Positions 18,047-27,059 of a DNA stretch of 37,079 nucleotides are shown piece by piece. Numbering within the stretch: position 1 is the first letter of the stretch; each line of letters starts with the position of its first letter. A program made the translations under genes and the position numbers. The notes beneath the pieces are model-generated. The model worked only from the letters and a program-made list of their open reading frames with translations. It ran no database searches and was not told where the DNA came from. The DNA lies in contig CANLIL010000027.1 of assembly GCA_947491305.1 (NCBI GenBank), positions 1 through 37,079 on the forward strand, written 5' to 3'. This stretch comes from Flavobacteriales bacterium. Lineage in GTDB: Bacteria > Bacteroidota > Bacteroidia > Flavobacteriales_D > Crocinitomicaceae.

Positions 18047-18913
18047 ATGGCAGAATACGGTATAAAAGACTTAGAGGTTCTTACTGGAATTAAAGCTCAT
18101 ACAATCCGTATTTGGGAAAAACGTTACAATCTGATTGCGCCCAGTCGAACAAATACTCAGATTAGAAAGTACACAGATGAAGATCTTCGTGAACTGTTGA
18201 CAATCTCTATTTTATACAATAACTTGGTGAAAATATCTAAAATTGCAGATATGAAACCTAGCGAACGGTATAAAAAAGTACTTGAATTTAGGACTCAAAC
18301 TGCAGATAATAGTGGGCAAAAATTAATCTTATCACTTATTGATTTAGACGAAATTAGTTTCAAAAATATCATACAAAATAGTATAGATCAAATTGGACTA
18401 GAAGCAACATTTACGAAGGTATTAATTCCATTTTTAGACAGAATTGGTGTCATGTACATTGTCGGAACGATTAATCCTGCACAAGAACATTTTATTTCTA
18501 CTTTAATTCGTCAAAAAATAATTTCAGAAATTGATAAACTACCAATACCTTCTTCTAAAGAATCCCCAATTTTACTTTATCTGCCAGAACATGAATGGCA
18601 TGAATTAAGCTTGTTGTTTTACCAATTTATCTTACGCAAAAAAGGAGTTTACACGCTTTATTTTGGACAAAGTTTACCTTACGATTCCTTGATTGAAAGT
18701 GTCAATTTCTTAAAACCTAAAGCAATTTTAACATCTTGGTTAACTGCAACTGAAGAAAAATTTATTATTGATTACTTCAAACAGCTGAAAAATGATATCG
18801 GCTCAACATCAATTATAGCTGGAGGATATCAAATCAATTTACACTACTCAAAAATTTGTGAAAACATAAATCAAATTAAATCACTCGAAGATTTGATCGC
18901 AAACATTAGTTAA
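18047..18913 (+). CDS. MerR family regulator with B12-binding-like domain (CarH/LitR-like)
   Basis: 288 residues. A MerR helix-turn-helix (about 3-70: GIKDLEVLTGIKAHTIRIWEKRY) is followed by a four-helix bundle with INPAQEHFISTLIRQ and a Rossmann-like cobalamin-binding domain. In CarH light sensors the B12 ligand lies in ExHxxG; here the site is EWHELS, keeping Glu and His with Gly changed to Ser. The bundle's Wx9EH motif appears as Yx9EH. It may still bind B12, but light response is doubtful. Relatives often control carotenoid genes; none are in this window. Its stop overlaps the converging outer-membrane barrel gene by eight bases. Called with good confidence as MerR; the ligand is inference. 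Confidence 0.88.
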   Translation: MAEYGIKDLEVLTGIKAHTIRIWEKRYNLIAPSRTNTQIRKYTDEDLRELLTISILYNNLVKISKIADMKPSERYKKVLEFRTQTADNSGQKLILSLIDLDEISFKNIIQNSIDQIGLEATFTKVLIPFLDRIGVMYIVGTINPAQEHFISTLIRQKIISEIDKLPIPSSKESPILLYLPEHEWHELSLLFYQFILRKKGVYTLYFGQSLPYDSLIESVNFLKPKAILTSWLTATEEKFIIDYFKQLKNDIGSTSIIAGGYQINLHYSKICENINQIKSLEDLIANIS

Positions 18914-19994
18914 AAACATAACTTACATTTGCAATTGTTGACCAGTTATTTAAAGTTGAAAAATCAACAATTTTAGAATTACTATACGTATATTTCCCTT
19001 CCAAACGAACGACCAACTGTTTAAAAATCCAATAGTCAAAGTTTACTGAGGATATAATCAATTTTCTTGCAGAATCAGTCGTTTCAAAAGGAATGATTGT
19101 ATTAGAAGGATCGTGAACAAATTCAACTCGTCCAGCATATTTAATTCGTTTAGATTGTTCTTTTTGAATAATTAGAACTAGCGCTTTCCAATTAGATACT
19201 TGATTGGAACGCCTATCAAAACCAAGATCAAAACCACCTGTAAAATTAATTTTAGCGGTTGATTTAAACTGAAAATAAAAATTATGATAACTTCTTACAT
19301 ACGGGGAAAGGTCATTTATTTTCCCGATAAAATTACTATAGTTAAACAACCATTTTTTAGATGGCGTATAATTTAGTTGAAGTCCAACTGAAGGCGAAAA
19401 GGATGGCGTTATAGAAGCGATACGTTGCCAGCCATTTAATGCTAAAAAATTGACAAACCATTTTTCTGATGGATGCGTATAACTCAATTTAATTCCTGTT
19501 TCATAATACGGTGAATTTTCAGCTAGCACACTTCTTGAAAGGGTCTGACAATCTGTATTTAAAGCACTTTCAAATCCAAGATGAGAAGGCATAATTCCAG
19601 CATCCAACCAAATTGCATGTTTCTTTGAAAGTTTGAATCCTACTGCTGCTTCATTAATAAATTGAAAAAAAACAGGCTCATTCGAATAATTATATTGTGC
19701 ATAATTACCTGAATGAATTGCTAAATTTGCGCGTTTATTTTTATAAAAATAAACTGTTTTAAAATAGAGAAAATTAATATTCAATTCGTTATTACGCTTG
19801 TAATTATAAATGAAATTTGGTTTCAGGTGATTGTTGCTCGTGAAATCATGGCTGATATAAGCATCCACTAAAAATGAAAATTTCAGTTTCTGAATGGTAT
19901 CTTTTTTACTGATCAATGAATCTTTTTGGGCGTAAGAATTGACAGGTGTTAAAACAAGTAAATTAAAAAAAAATAGTAATGCTAGTTGTTTCAT
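18906..19994 (-). CDS. Outer membrane beta-barrel protein (bbp2/porin-like)
   Basis: 362 residues with signal peptide MKQLALLFFFNLLVLTPVNS ending near YAQ, then a soluble KDSLISKKDTIQK leader and alternating strands rich in aromatic residues through to a C-terminal YVFN ending typical of outer-membrane barrels. Segments such as LDAGIMPSHLGFES and LNYTPSKKWLFNYSNFIG resemble the Bacteroidota 'beta-barrel-2' porin family. It is likely an outer-membrane channel of unknown substrate. It starts two bases after the stop of the upstream conserved gene, placing it third in the lipB unit. It does not look like a SusC-type transporter (too short, no plug). Confidence 0.78.
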   Translation of the reverse strand: MKQLALLFFFNLLVLTPVNSYAQKDSLISKKDTIQKLKFSFLVDAYISHDFTSNNHLKPNFIYNYKRNNELNINFLYFKTVYFYKNKRANLAIHSGNYAQYNYSNEPVFFQFINEAAVGFKLSKKHAIWLDAGIMPSHLGFESALNTDCQTLSRSVLAENSPYYETGIKLSYTHPSEKWFVNFLALNGWQRIASITPSFSPSVGLQLNYTPSKKWLFNYSNFIGKINDLSPYVRSYHNFYFQFKSTAKINFTGGFDLGFDRRSNQVSNWKALVLIIQKEQSKRIKYAGRVEFVHDPSNTIIPFETTDSARKLIISSVNFDYWIFKQLVVRLEGKYTYSNSKIVDFSTLNNWSTIANVSYVFN

Positions 19995-19996
19995 GA

Positions 19997-20407
19997 CTAT
20001 TTAAGTATGGCTCCTTTGAAACCAAGCAAGGGAATGAGTTCCATATTTAATGGGTCTATTGTGCCAGCTGGAAAGACAAATTTTTTGTCAAATAAATCAT
20101 CATTGACCCAAAAACTAATCCAAAATTCATTGTCGATAGCAAAAACCTCTTCCATCATCGGTTCAATTTTTGCCGCTTCATTCGGTAACAAAACTTCCAA
20201 GGAATGTCTCAATGTTGCGGTTTTTAATTGCTCGCCTGTTTGAGGGTTTTTTCCATAACCAGTTACTGAAATAATAATTCCTTCCATAATGTCGTCTCTT
20301 AAATTTAAGAGGTACGCATTATAGATAAATTCGTTGTTTTCTGAAAGTTCTTGAACGACAGCTACTGCTACGTTTTCAACTAATGGTCCTGTTAATCCTT
20401 CTTTCAT
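19997..20407 (-). CDS. Conserved hypothetical protein downstream of lipB
   Basis: 136 residues, soluble, no signal peptide or cysteine. It begins MKEGLTGPLVENVAVAVVQE, has a beta-rich middle (FIYNAYLLNLRDDIMEGIIISVTGYG) and ends in a hydrophobic LLGFKGAILK. I recall related unnamed proteins beside lipB in Flavobacteriales but cannot give a family name or function. It starts nine bases after lipB ends and stops two bases before the barrel gene, so it is most likely translated as part of that operon. Confidence 0.72.
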   Translation of the reverse strand: MKEGLTGPLVENVAVAVVQELSENNEFIYNAYLLNLRDDIMEGIIISVTGYGKNPQTGEQLKTATLRHSLEVLLPNEAAKIEPMMEEVFAIDNEFWISFWVNDDLFDKKFVFPAGTIDPLNMELIPLLGFKGAILK

Positions 20408-20416
20408 CTTATTGAA

Positions 20417-21121
20417 CTATTTCCAATCTGTTAACTCAAATTCAAAGAGTTGAGCTAATTTGTTTTTTAAAACACTTGAAACTTCTTGTAGATCTAATTT
20501 TCTCCCCAATTCTTGTTGCATGGACGTCACTGCTTTATCATCGATTCCACACGGAATAATATGGGTAAAATAATTCAAATCTGAGTTCACATTAAATCCG
20601 ATTCCATGCATGGTAACCCAACGTGAGCTTTTAACACCTAAAGCACAGATTTTTCGTGCTTTTGAAGTGTCGCCATCGATCCAAACTCCTGTTAAACCTT
20701 CAACTCGTCCACTAATAATACCGAAATCAGCTAAGGTTTGTATAACGGCTTCTTCTAAGAAACGCATGTATTTATGAATATCTGTGAAAAAATGGTCTAA
20801 ATCAAAAATTGGGTAGGCAACTAATTGACCGGGTCCATGATACGTAATGTCACCGCCTCGATTAATTTTATAAAATGTTGCTGCTTCTTGCTCTAATTCC
20901 AATTCATTGAGTAATAAATTGGATTCGCTTCCACTTTTTCCTAAAGTAAAAACATGCGGGTGTTCACAAAACAACAAGTAATTTTTTGTTTGTAACGAAT
21001 CATCTCCGTTGCGAATTTGAATTTTTTCTTGAATCGTATTATTAAAAATAGTTTCTTGAAAATCCCAAGCTTCTTTGTAATCAATAAGTCCTAAATCTCT
21101 GAAATATACAAGAGGCTGCAT
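20417..21121 (-). CDS. lipB: Octanoyltransferase LipB
   Basis: 234 residues. LipB moves the octanoyl group from acyl carrier protein to the lipoyl domains of enzymes such as pyruvate dehydrogenase, the first step of protein lipoylation. Motifs: NRGGDITYHGPGQLVAYPI, the lysine-containing ARKICALGVK, MHGIGFNV, and IIPCGI with nucleophile Cys about 191. The ATG at 21119-21121 was preferred over the TTG immediately before it. The usual partner lipA is not in the window. It leads a unit with the conserved unknown and the barrel gene. Confidence 0.95.
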   Translation of the reverse strand: MQPLVYFRDLGLIDYKEAWDFQETIFNNTIQEKIQIRNGDDSLQTKNYLLFCEHPHVFTLGKSGSESNLLLNELELEQEAATFYKINRGGDITYHGPGQLVAYPIFDLDHFFTDIHKYMRFLEEAVIQTLADFGIISGRVEGLTGVWIDGDTSKARKICALGVKSSRWVTMHGIGFNVNSDLNYFTHIIPCGIDDKAVTSMQQELGRKLDLQEVSSVLKNKLAQLFEFELTDWK

Positions 21122-21127
21122 CAATTT

Positions 21128-21271
21128 TTAATTAAAATTTGCTAATTCATTTTTAAAATAATCAATCACAACGAAGTTATTGATCGCATTAACTAATAAT
21201 GATAACAACGTGTTTTTAGCAATTTCTATAGATTCTAAAATATTCTGTGGAAATGCGTGTATTAATTTCAC
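21128..21271 (-). CDS. Possible small protein upstream of lipB (47 aa)
   Basis: A GTG-started frame of 47 codons (MKLIHAFPQNILESIEIAKN..., ending NELANFN) lies six bases before lipB on the same strand. A TTG at 21281-21283 would lengthen it by four residues. A -7-like box (TATATTTA, 21296-21303) would put transcription about 19 bases before the GTG. The composition is protein-like, with an amphipathic hydrophobic centre (TLLSLLVNAINNFVVIDYF), but there is no ATG and no family is recognised. It could be a real short gene, a leader peptide or chance. Confidence 0.28.
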   Translation of the reverse strand: MKLIHAFPQNILESIEIAKNTLLSLLVNAINNFVVIDYFKNELANFN

Positions 21272-21473
21272 AATGTATATCAATTTATAACGCTGTAAAT
21301 ATACTTATTAATAAAATTACGCTTTCTAATAATTTTACTTTTTTGAGTTTTCACCAAAATTTAAAGTCATTTTGAAAAGATTTTTTATCTCCCGCAACTT
21401 TTTATAGGTTTTAAACGTATATTCGTAGTGAGTTTTTCTTTTAAAAGTAAAACTTTACTTAAAATTACAAAAA
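21272..21473. other. A/T-rich intergenic region upstream of lipB unit and lipoprotein gene
   Basis: With the unproven small frame at 21128-21271, this forms the only stretch over 300 bases without a firm gene. It is A/T-rich. Two weak -7 boxes are visible: TATATTTA at 21296-21303 (minus) and TATATTCG at 21418-21425 (plus). No repeat, RNA gene or strong hairpin was noticed. Confidence 0.5.
21418..21425 (+). promoter_or_regulatory. Possible -7 box of the lipoprotein gene at 21474
   Basis: TATATTCG, seven of eight matches to TAnnTTTG, 48 bases before the ATG. The -33 region has only T-rich sequence, so confidence is low. Confidence 0.3.
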
Positions 21474-22115
21474 ATGAGAACAATAAAATTTGGAGTATTC
21501 TCCCTTTTAACAGCAGTTTTTTGCTTTTCCTCTTGCATTGAACATGAGGTGATTCCAGCTCCAACTTCTTCGGTAAAATTAGATTGCAATTTTACTGGAA
21601 TAATAAACAATACAGATGTTCAACTAACGAAAAATGTGAATGGCTATTATTGTTATCAATCAAAAGCAAAATTATTATTGCCACCACCGCAATTATCAAG
21701 TGCAACGTATTATGCAGCAATGGTTTCAGAACAAACGCCTGTAATGGTGCAAGTGGGAATGGGGAGTGTTTTATGGGACCAAAGTACAACTACAGACCCA
21801 ACTTTATCGATCTTTAATAACTTCTTTTTGACAAACTTATCTCCTTCTTACTCGAATTTAGGGGCGGCTGGTTTTGAAGTGACTTATAGAGATGTCAACG
21901 GAACTATTTGGAAATCAGATGCGCTTTCACCAAATACTCAAAATGTTGCTTTTTCTCAAGTGAAACAAGCTTCTGATGCACTTGGAGATTATTCAAAATT
22001 TGTCTGTGATTTTAACTGTTACGTCTACCATTTAGACACCACAGATCCTGCAAATCCTGTATTACAATCCTTAAAATTTCAAAATGCTAAGTTTCAAGGT
22101 TGGTTCAAACGTTAA
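21474..22115 (+). CDS. Lipoprotein of unknown function
   Basis: 213 residues with a lipoprotein signal peptide (MRTIKFGVFSLLTAVFCFSS then C21). The mature chain starts CIEHEVIPAPTSSVKLDCNF and continues as a beta-rich domain with further cysteines (YYCYQSK, VCDFNCYVYH) that could form disulfides. It has a FEVTYRDVNGTIWKSD segment and ends KFQGWFKR. I do not recognise the family. It stands alone with its own likely promoter and a hairpin terminator directly after the stop, so it is probably a single-gene transcript. Location: outer or inner membrane, facing the periplasm or surface. Confidence 0.75.
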   Translation: MRTIKFGVFSLLTAVFCFSSCIEHEVIPAPTSSVKLDCNFTGIINNTDVQLTKNVNGYYCYQSKAKLLLPPPQLSSATYYAAMVSEQTPVMVQVGMGSVLWDQSTTTDPTLSIFNNFFLTNLSPSYSNLGAAGFEVTYRDVNGTIWKSDALSPNTQNVAFSQVKQASDALGDYSKFVCDFNCYVYHLDTTDPANPVLQSLKFQNAKFQGWFKR

Positions 22116-22122
22116 ACTATTT

Positions 22123-22146
22123 AAAGCTGATTATTCAGCTTTTTTT
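22123..22146 (+). terminator. Rho-independent terminator after the lipoprotein gene
   Basis: Stem AAAGCTGA (22123-22130), loop TTAT, stem TCAGCTTT (22135-22142), continuing into a T run to 22146. It begins seven bases after the stop codon and ends before the next start at 22161. Confidence 0.75.
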
Positions 22147-22160
22147 ATTGCTTAAAGTTT

Positions 22161-22856
22161 ATGAGTCATCGACTTAAAATAGCAATTATTGGTGATTACA
22201 ATTTCACGTTTAATTCGCACCAAGCGACAAATTTAGCATTAGATCATGCTGAACATTTCTTGGAAGTTGATGTAAATTACTATTGGGTTAAACTAAATGA
22301 AGCTGCTCAGCAAAAAACAAGCTATTTCGATCAGTTTGATGGTGTTTGGATAGCGCCAGGTATCATTCAAAATGCCTTTTTTCTAAATGGTGTAATAAAA
22401 ATGTTGATGCAACTTAAAACACCTGTATTGATAACTGGCGAAGGGTACAAACAATTTATTGAGGTGCTAATTAACTCGTTTCAGTTAAACACACATGGTG
22501 AAAAATTAATTTCTGAAAATCTAATTGAAGGGAATCAATTTGAACGGGTAAATCTTGTCCCGCATTCGAAAGAATTTATTCATTTGTACGAAAACAGGAG
22601 TACTGACGAGCTAACTTCTTCGCGTTACAGCCTCTATCCTCAATTGATTCAATCACTAACAGATGAAATAATTGATGTGGAAGCCTACAATCAATTTGAA
22701 GAACCAGAAGTGATTAGTTTAAAAAAACAAGTTTTCTTTTTAGCCTGTGCGTTTACCCCGCAAATTTCATCTACAAGAGAAATTCCTCACCCGCTCATTT
22801 ATACGTTTACAAAAGCGTGCTTGATTAAAAATGGGAATACAGAGCTTTTAAAATAA
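22161..22856 (+). CDS. CTP synthase-like glutamine amidotransferase domain, triad lost
   Basis: 231 residues matching the C-terminal amidotransferase domain of CTP synthase without the synthase part: KIAIIGDYNFTFNSHQATNLAL, FDQFDGVWIAPG, TPVLITGEGYKQ and FTPQISSTREIPHPL are collinear with it. The nucleophile region, normally GTCGGFQ, reads ITGEGYK, with Gly93 where Cys should be. The catalytic His-Pro-Glu is replaced by T199-P200-Q201. All three triad positions are therefore changed, so glutamine hydrolysis is unlikely. It may be a binding or regulatory relative of the 'CTP synthase C-terminal region-related' proteins. It has its own start 15 bases after a terminator and overlaps the end of rnhA by nine bases. 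Confidence 0.75.
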   Translation: MSHRLKIAIIGDYNFTFNSHQATNLALDHAEHFLEVDVNYYWVKLNEAAQQKTSYFDQFDGVWIAPGIIQNAFFLNGVIKMLMQLKTPVLITGEGYKQFIEVLINSFQLNTHGEKLISENLIEGNQFERVNLVPHSKEFIHLYENRSTDELTSSRYSLYPQLIQSLTDEIIDVEAYNQFEEPEVISLKKQVFFLACAFTPQISSTREIPHPLIYTFTKACLIKNGNTELLK

Positions 22857-23324
22857 CGCTGTATTTTCTTCTTGATTTTTCTCAAATTGTGCATCAATTA
22901 AATGAGGCGGATTGTCTGCCGCAGTAGTTGCAAGTAAATCACAACGCTCGTTTTCAGGATGACCAGCATGTCCTTTCACCCAATGAAATGTAAGGTTAAA
23001 TTTTGAATGCAAGGCTAAATACCGCATCCATAAATCAGCATTTTTCTTGCCTTTGAAGCCTTTCGTTTTCCAACCAAAAACCCACCCTTTGGTAATGGAA
23101 TCTATGACATATTTGGAATCTGAATAAATTTCGATCGGATATTGATTGGTTTTCATATTTTCCAAAGCCGTAATTACAGCTAACAATTCCATTCTATTAT
23201 TCGTTGTTAAACGATAACCTTTTGCGAATTCTTTGATTGAATCATTAAACTTCATAACGATTCCATAGCCGCCAGGACCAGGATTTCCTTTTGCAGAACC
23301 ATCTGTATAAATTTTAACCTTCAT
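22848..23324 (-). CDS. rnhA: Ribonuclease HI
   Basis: 158 residues. Degrades the RNA strand of RNA-DNA hybrids in the cytoplasm. The catalytic carboxylates are in place: D8 in YTDGS, E46 in NNRMELLAV, D69 in YSDSKYV and D129 in ERCDLLA. The handle region KGWVFGWKTKGFKGKKNADLW and the KGHAGHPENERCD loop with its catalytic histidine are also present. It begins 24 bases after the metH C-terminal gene on the same strand, so read-through from the SAM-riboswitch operon is possible. The C-terminus overlaps the converging CTPS-like gene by nine bases. Confidence 0.96.
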   Translation of the reverse strand: MKVKIYTDGSAKGNPGPGGYGIVMKFNDSIKEFAKGYRLTTNNRMELLAVITALENMKTNQYPIEIYSDSKYVIDSITKGWVFGWKTKGFKGKKNADLWMRYLALHSKFNLTFHWVKGHAGHPENERCDLLATTAADNPPHLIDAQFEKNQEENTALF

Positions 23325-23348
23325 GCGTCAATTTCAACAAATGTAAAA

Positions 23349-26015
23349 TTAATTTAGGACACTTCCCAACCAACGTTGCATTTGTTCAAAAGGCATCTTT
23401 TTGCGATTGGCCAAATCTTCTACTTGCTCTTCTGTGATTTTTCCTAAGCCAAAATAACTCGCTTCTGGATGACCAAAATACCAGCCTGAAACTGCCGCAG
23501 TTGGCAACATTGCAAGACTTTCTGTGAGCGAAACACCTGTTATTTCTGTTGCATTTAACAGCTTAAATAAACCGATTTTCTCTGTGTGATCTGGGCACGC
23601 TGGGTAGCCAGGTGCTGGACGAATACCGCGGTATTTTTCTTTGATAATTTCTTCTGCATTTAAGTGTTCATTTGCAGCATAACCCCAATAGTCTTTTCGA
23701 ACAACGGCATGTAAGCATTCAGCAAATGCTTCAGCTAAACGATCTGCCAATGCTTTCAACAAAATGGAATTGTAATCATCGTGGTCTTTTTCAAAACGTT
23801 CAATATGTGCATCGATTCCTAATCCGGTAGTAACAACAAATCCACCGATATAATCTGAGATTCCAGTTTCTTTTGGCGCAATAAAATCTGCTAATGCTAT
23901 ATTTGGTTGACCTGCAGTTTTCTTTGTTTGTTGGCGTAAGGAATGTTGAATATGTATGGGATGTGTTCTTTCTTCATCCGAATAAATTGCGATATCGTCC
24001 CCAACAGAATTTGCAGGAAATAAACCTACAACTGCAGAAGCTTTTAACCATTTTTCTTCGATAATTTGAGTCAACATCTCTTGCGCATCCTGATACAATT
24101 TAGTTGCTGCTTCACCCACCACTTCATCGGATAAAATAGCTGGAAATTTTCCATGTAATTCCCATGTTTGGAAAAAAGGTGTCCAGTCAATGAATGAAAT
24201 CAACTCTTGTAAGGAAAAGTCTTCAAATGTTGTTAATCCTAATTTTTTGGGTTGAAAACAATCCTTTTGCTGAAAAGCGATGTTCAATTTATTCGCTCGT
24301 GCAGCTGACATTGACAATAATTGCTTAGCTCCTCGGTGTTTTTCGTGGTGTTCTCGCACACGAATGTATTCTTCTTTCAACGTGCTAACATACGCTTCCT
24401 TTTTTGATCCCAACATACTTTCAACTACTGTTACAGCTCTTGAAGCATCTAAGACATGAATTGTTTGACCTTTTGTATAATGTTGGTCAATTTTAACCGC
24501 AGTATGCACTTTTGAAGTTGTTGCTCCACCAATCAATAATGGAATTGACAAATTCGCCCGCTCCATTTCTTTGGCAACTGTAACCATTTCATCTAACGAA
24601 GGAGTTATCAATCCACTTAATCCAATGGCATCAGCATTTTCATCAATGGCCGCTTGAATGATTTTATCAAAAGGAACCATGACCCCCAAATCGATGACGT
24701 CGTAATTGTTACAACCCAAAACAACACCAACAATATTTTTTCCGATATCGTGTACATCGCCTTTTACAGTTGCCATGATTATTTTACCTGCAGCTTGACG
24801 CACACCATTTTTTTCATCTTCAATAAATGGTAAAAGATAAGCAACGGCTTTTTTCATTACGCGCGCAGACTTTACGACTTGTGGTAAAAACATTTTACCG
24901 CTGCCAAATAAATCACCGACAATGTTCATGCCATCCATCAAAGGACCTTCAATCACTTCGATTGGCCGGTCAAATAATTGACGGCATTCTTCAACATCTT
25001 CATCAATAAAATCAACGATTCCTTTCACCAATGCATGCGCCAATCGATCTTGAACAGCTACCTCCCTCCAAGATAAATCTATTTCTCTTTTTTTACCATC
25101 ACCTTTTACGGTTTCAGCATATTCCAATAAGCGTTCTGTCGCATCTTCTCGTCTGTTTAGCAAGACATCCTCCACAAATTCTAGTAATTCCTTGTCAACA
25201 TTCGAATAAATTTCCAACATCGTCGGATTCACAATTCCCATATCCATTCCGTGCTGAATAGCATGGTATAAAAAGGCTGCGTGCATGGCTTCTCTTACTT
25301 TATCATTTCCACGAAAAGAAAAAGAAACATTCGAAACTCCACCACTAACATGTGCGCCTGGTAAATTTTGACGAATCCATTTTGTGGCATTGAAAAAGTC
25401 TAAAGCATTGTTATTGTGTTCCGCCATTCCCGTTGCAACAGGAAATATATTAGGGTCAAAAATGATGTCGTTTGCTGGAAACTGAACTTCATTTCTTAAA
25501 ATAGTGTATGAGCGTTCACAAATTTCTTTTCTTCTTTCGAAACTATCAGCTTGACCATTCTCATCAAATGCCATTACAATGACAGCTGCTCCGTATCGTT
25601 TTATTTTTTTGGCTTGAGCGATGAAGTTATCTGTTCCTTCTTTTAATGAAATGGAATTCACCACCCCTTTTCCTTGGATACATTTTAAACCTGCTTCAAT
25701 TATTTCCCATTTAGAACTATCAATCATAATTGGAACACGCGCAATTTCAGGTTCTGAAGCAATTAAATTTAAAAATTTAACCATGGCTTCTTTTCCGTCA
25801 ATCATTCCTTCATCCATATTAATATCAATGATTTGAGCGCCTCCTTCGACTTGATCTCGAGCAACTGCAAGTGCTGCTTCAAAATCTCCTTCTTTGATCA
25901 TACGTAAAAAAGCACGCGAACCTGTCACATTCGTTCGCTCACCAATGTTTACAAAGTTACTTTCTGCAGTAACAATTAAAGGTTCTAGTCCAGATAATTG
26001 AAGTAATGATTTCAT
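23349..26015 (-). CDS. metH: Methionine synthase, folate/cobalamin/activation domains (split MetH)
   Basis: 888 residues from the ATG at 26013-26015. Domains: pterin-binding (about 20-290; [40 protein letters not shown]), B12 cap (about 310-400), cobalamin-binding with DVHDIG at 420-425 and ligand H422, and the SAM-dependent reactivation domain (about 545-888; [15 protein letters not shown]). It transfers methyl from methyl-folate through cobalamin to homocysteine, which is bound by the separate upstream subunit. The start ATG overlaps the TGA of that gene as ATGA, so translation is coupled. A 28-residue upstream extension exists in the frame but lies inside the other gene and is unlikely. 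The split form is known in Bacteroidota. Confidence 0.96.
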   Translation of the reverse strand: MKSLLQLSGLEPLIVTAESNFVNIGERTNVTGSRAFLRMIKEGDFEAALAVARDQVEGGAQIIDINMDEGMIDGKEAMVKFLNLIASEPEIARVPIMIDSSKWEIIEAGLKCIQGKGVVNSISLKEGTDNFIAQAKKIKRYGAAVIVMAFDENGQADSFERRKEICERSYTILRNEVQFPANDIIFDPNIFPVATGMAEHNNNALDFFNATKWIRQNLPGAHVSGGVSNVSFSFRGNDKVREAMHAAFLYHAIQHGMDMGIVNPTMLEIYSNVDKELLEFVEDVLLNRREDATERLLEYAETVKGDGKKREIDLSWREVAVQDRLAHALVKGIVDFIDEDVEECRQLFDRPIEVIEGPLMDGMNIVGDLFGSGKMFLPQVVKSARVMKKAVAYLLPFIEDEKNGVRQAAGKIIMATVKGDVHDIGKNIVGVVLGCNNYDVIDLGVMVPFDKIIQAAIDENADAIGLSGLITPSLDEMVTVAKEMERANLSIPLLIGGATTSKVHTAVKIDQHYTKGQTIHVLDASRAVTVVESMLGSKKEAYVSTLKEEYIRVREHHEKHRGAKQLLSMSAARANKLNIAFQQKDCFQPKKLGLTTFEDFSLQELISFIDWTPFFQTWELHGKFPAILSDEVVGEAATKLYQDAQEMLTQIIEEKWLKASAVVGLFPANSVGDDIAIYSDEERTHPIHIQHSLRQQTKKTAGQPNIALADFIAPKETGISDYIGGFVVTTGLGIDAHIERFEKDHDDYNSILLKALADRLAEAFAECLHAVVRKDYWGYAANEHLNAEEIIKEKYRGIRPAPGYPACPDHTEKIGLFKLLNATEITGVSLTESLAMLPTAAVSGWYFGHPEASYFGLGKITEEQVEDLANRKKMPFEQMQRWLGSVLN

Positions 26016-27013
26016 GAATTTGATGGTAATAAAGTAGGTTGATATTGTGCCGCTAAATCTGCAATTGCTTTTATATGTTCTGGTGTTGTACCGCAGCATC
26101 CACCGATTATATTGACCAAACCTTCGTCTAAAAAGGACTTGATTTGTTCAGCCATCATTTCCGGTGATTCGTCATATTTTCCAAATTCATTCGGTAAACC
26201 TGCGTTTGGATGCGCGCTGACACCAAACGGTGATTTTTGTTTTAGTATTTGTAAATAAGGACGCATCATAGAAGCACCAAGCGCACAATTTAATCCCACC
26301 GTTAATAATGGAATATGTGCAATAGAAATTAAAAATGCTTCGGTTGTTTGACCGGTTAATGTGCGCCCACTTTGATCGGTGATTGTTCCAGAAACCATGA
26401 TTGGAAGTCGATTCCCTCGCTGTTCAAACACTTCATCAATAGCAAATAGAGCCGCTTTAGCATTGAGTGTATCAAAAATAGTTTCTACTAATAATAAATC
26501 AACGCCGCCATCCATCAACGCATTTACTTGTTCGGAATACGCATTCACCAATTCATCAAACGTTATTCCTCTGAATCCAGGATCATTCACATCTGGAGAG
26601 ATAGAAGCAGTTCTGTTTGTTGGACCAATTGAACCTGCCACAAAGCGTGGTTTTGAAGGATTTAATTGAGTGAATTCATCCGCTACTTCGCGTGCAATTT
26701 TAGCTGATTGAAAATTAATATCGTATACATATTTTTCTAACCCATAATCTGCTTGCGCAATCCAAGTTCCTGAAAATGTATTCGTTTCAGCAATATCAGC
26801 TCCAGCTTCAAAATACTGTGCATGAATTTCTTTTATAATTTCTGGGCGTGTTAAGGACAATAAATCATTGTTCCCCTTCAACGATTTTTCATGGTTTTCA
26901 AACCATCCTTTTCGAAAATCTTGTTCTTCGAGTTTGTGGCGTTGAATCATTGTTCCCATTGCTCCGTCGAGAATGAGAATTCGGTGTTTTAAAATGTCTT
27001 GTATTGCTTCCAT
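26012..27013 (-). CDS. metH: Methionine synthase, homocysteine-binding subunit (split MetH)
   Basis: 333 residues equal to the first domain of MetH. It holds zinc and homocysteine: [12 protein letters not shown] near the N-terminus, GLNCALGAS with the first zinc cysteine, and [13 protein letters not shown] with the other two. The fold is a TIM barrel. It ends PTLLPSNS, directly where the linker to the folate domain would begin. The stop codon is embedded in the start of the second gene (ATGA). Transcription begins upstream at a SAM-I riboswitch (27060-27160), and the ATG lies in the 3' arm of a small CATAG/CTATG hairpin. Both features suggest repression when SAM is plentiful. Confidence 0.95.
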   Translation of the reverse strand: MEAIQDILKHRILILDGAMGTMIQRHKLEEQDFRKGWFENHEKSLKGNNDLLSLTRPEIIKEIHAQYFEAGADIAETNTFSGTWIAQADYGLEKYVYDINFQSAKIAREVADEFTQLNPSKPRFVAGSIGPTNRTASISPDVNDPGFRGITFDELVNAYSEQVNALMDGGVDLLLVETIFDTLNAKAALFAIDEVFEQRGNRLPIMVSGTITDQSGRTLTGQTTEAFLISIAHIPLLTVGLNCALGASMMRPYLQILKQKSPFGVSAHPNAGLPNEFGKYDESPEMMAEQIKSFLDEGLVNIIGGCCGTTPEHIKAIADLAAQYQPTLLPSNS

Positions 27014-27029
27014 AGTGTGTTGTGCTATG
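27011..27029 (-). promoter_or_regulatory. Possible start-codon hairpin of the split metH operon
   Basis: On the minus strand CATAG, a 9-base loop and CTATG form a short stem whose second arm contains the ATG of the homocysteine subunit. It lies about 30 bases after the riboswitch aptamer and could be part of its expression platform. Five base pairs is weak; inference only. Confidence 0.3.
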
Positions 27030-27059
27030 AAAAAAGAGAGGAGTCAAACGACTAAATCT

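Noticed and set aside
26016-26099. 28-residue extension of the MetH C-terminal gene
   Set aside because: It overlaps the homocysteine subunit; the ATGA junction gives a much better start at 26015.
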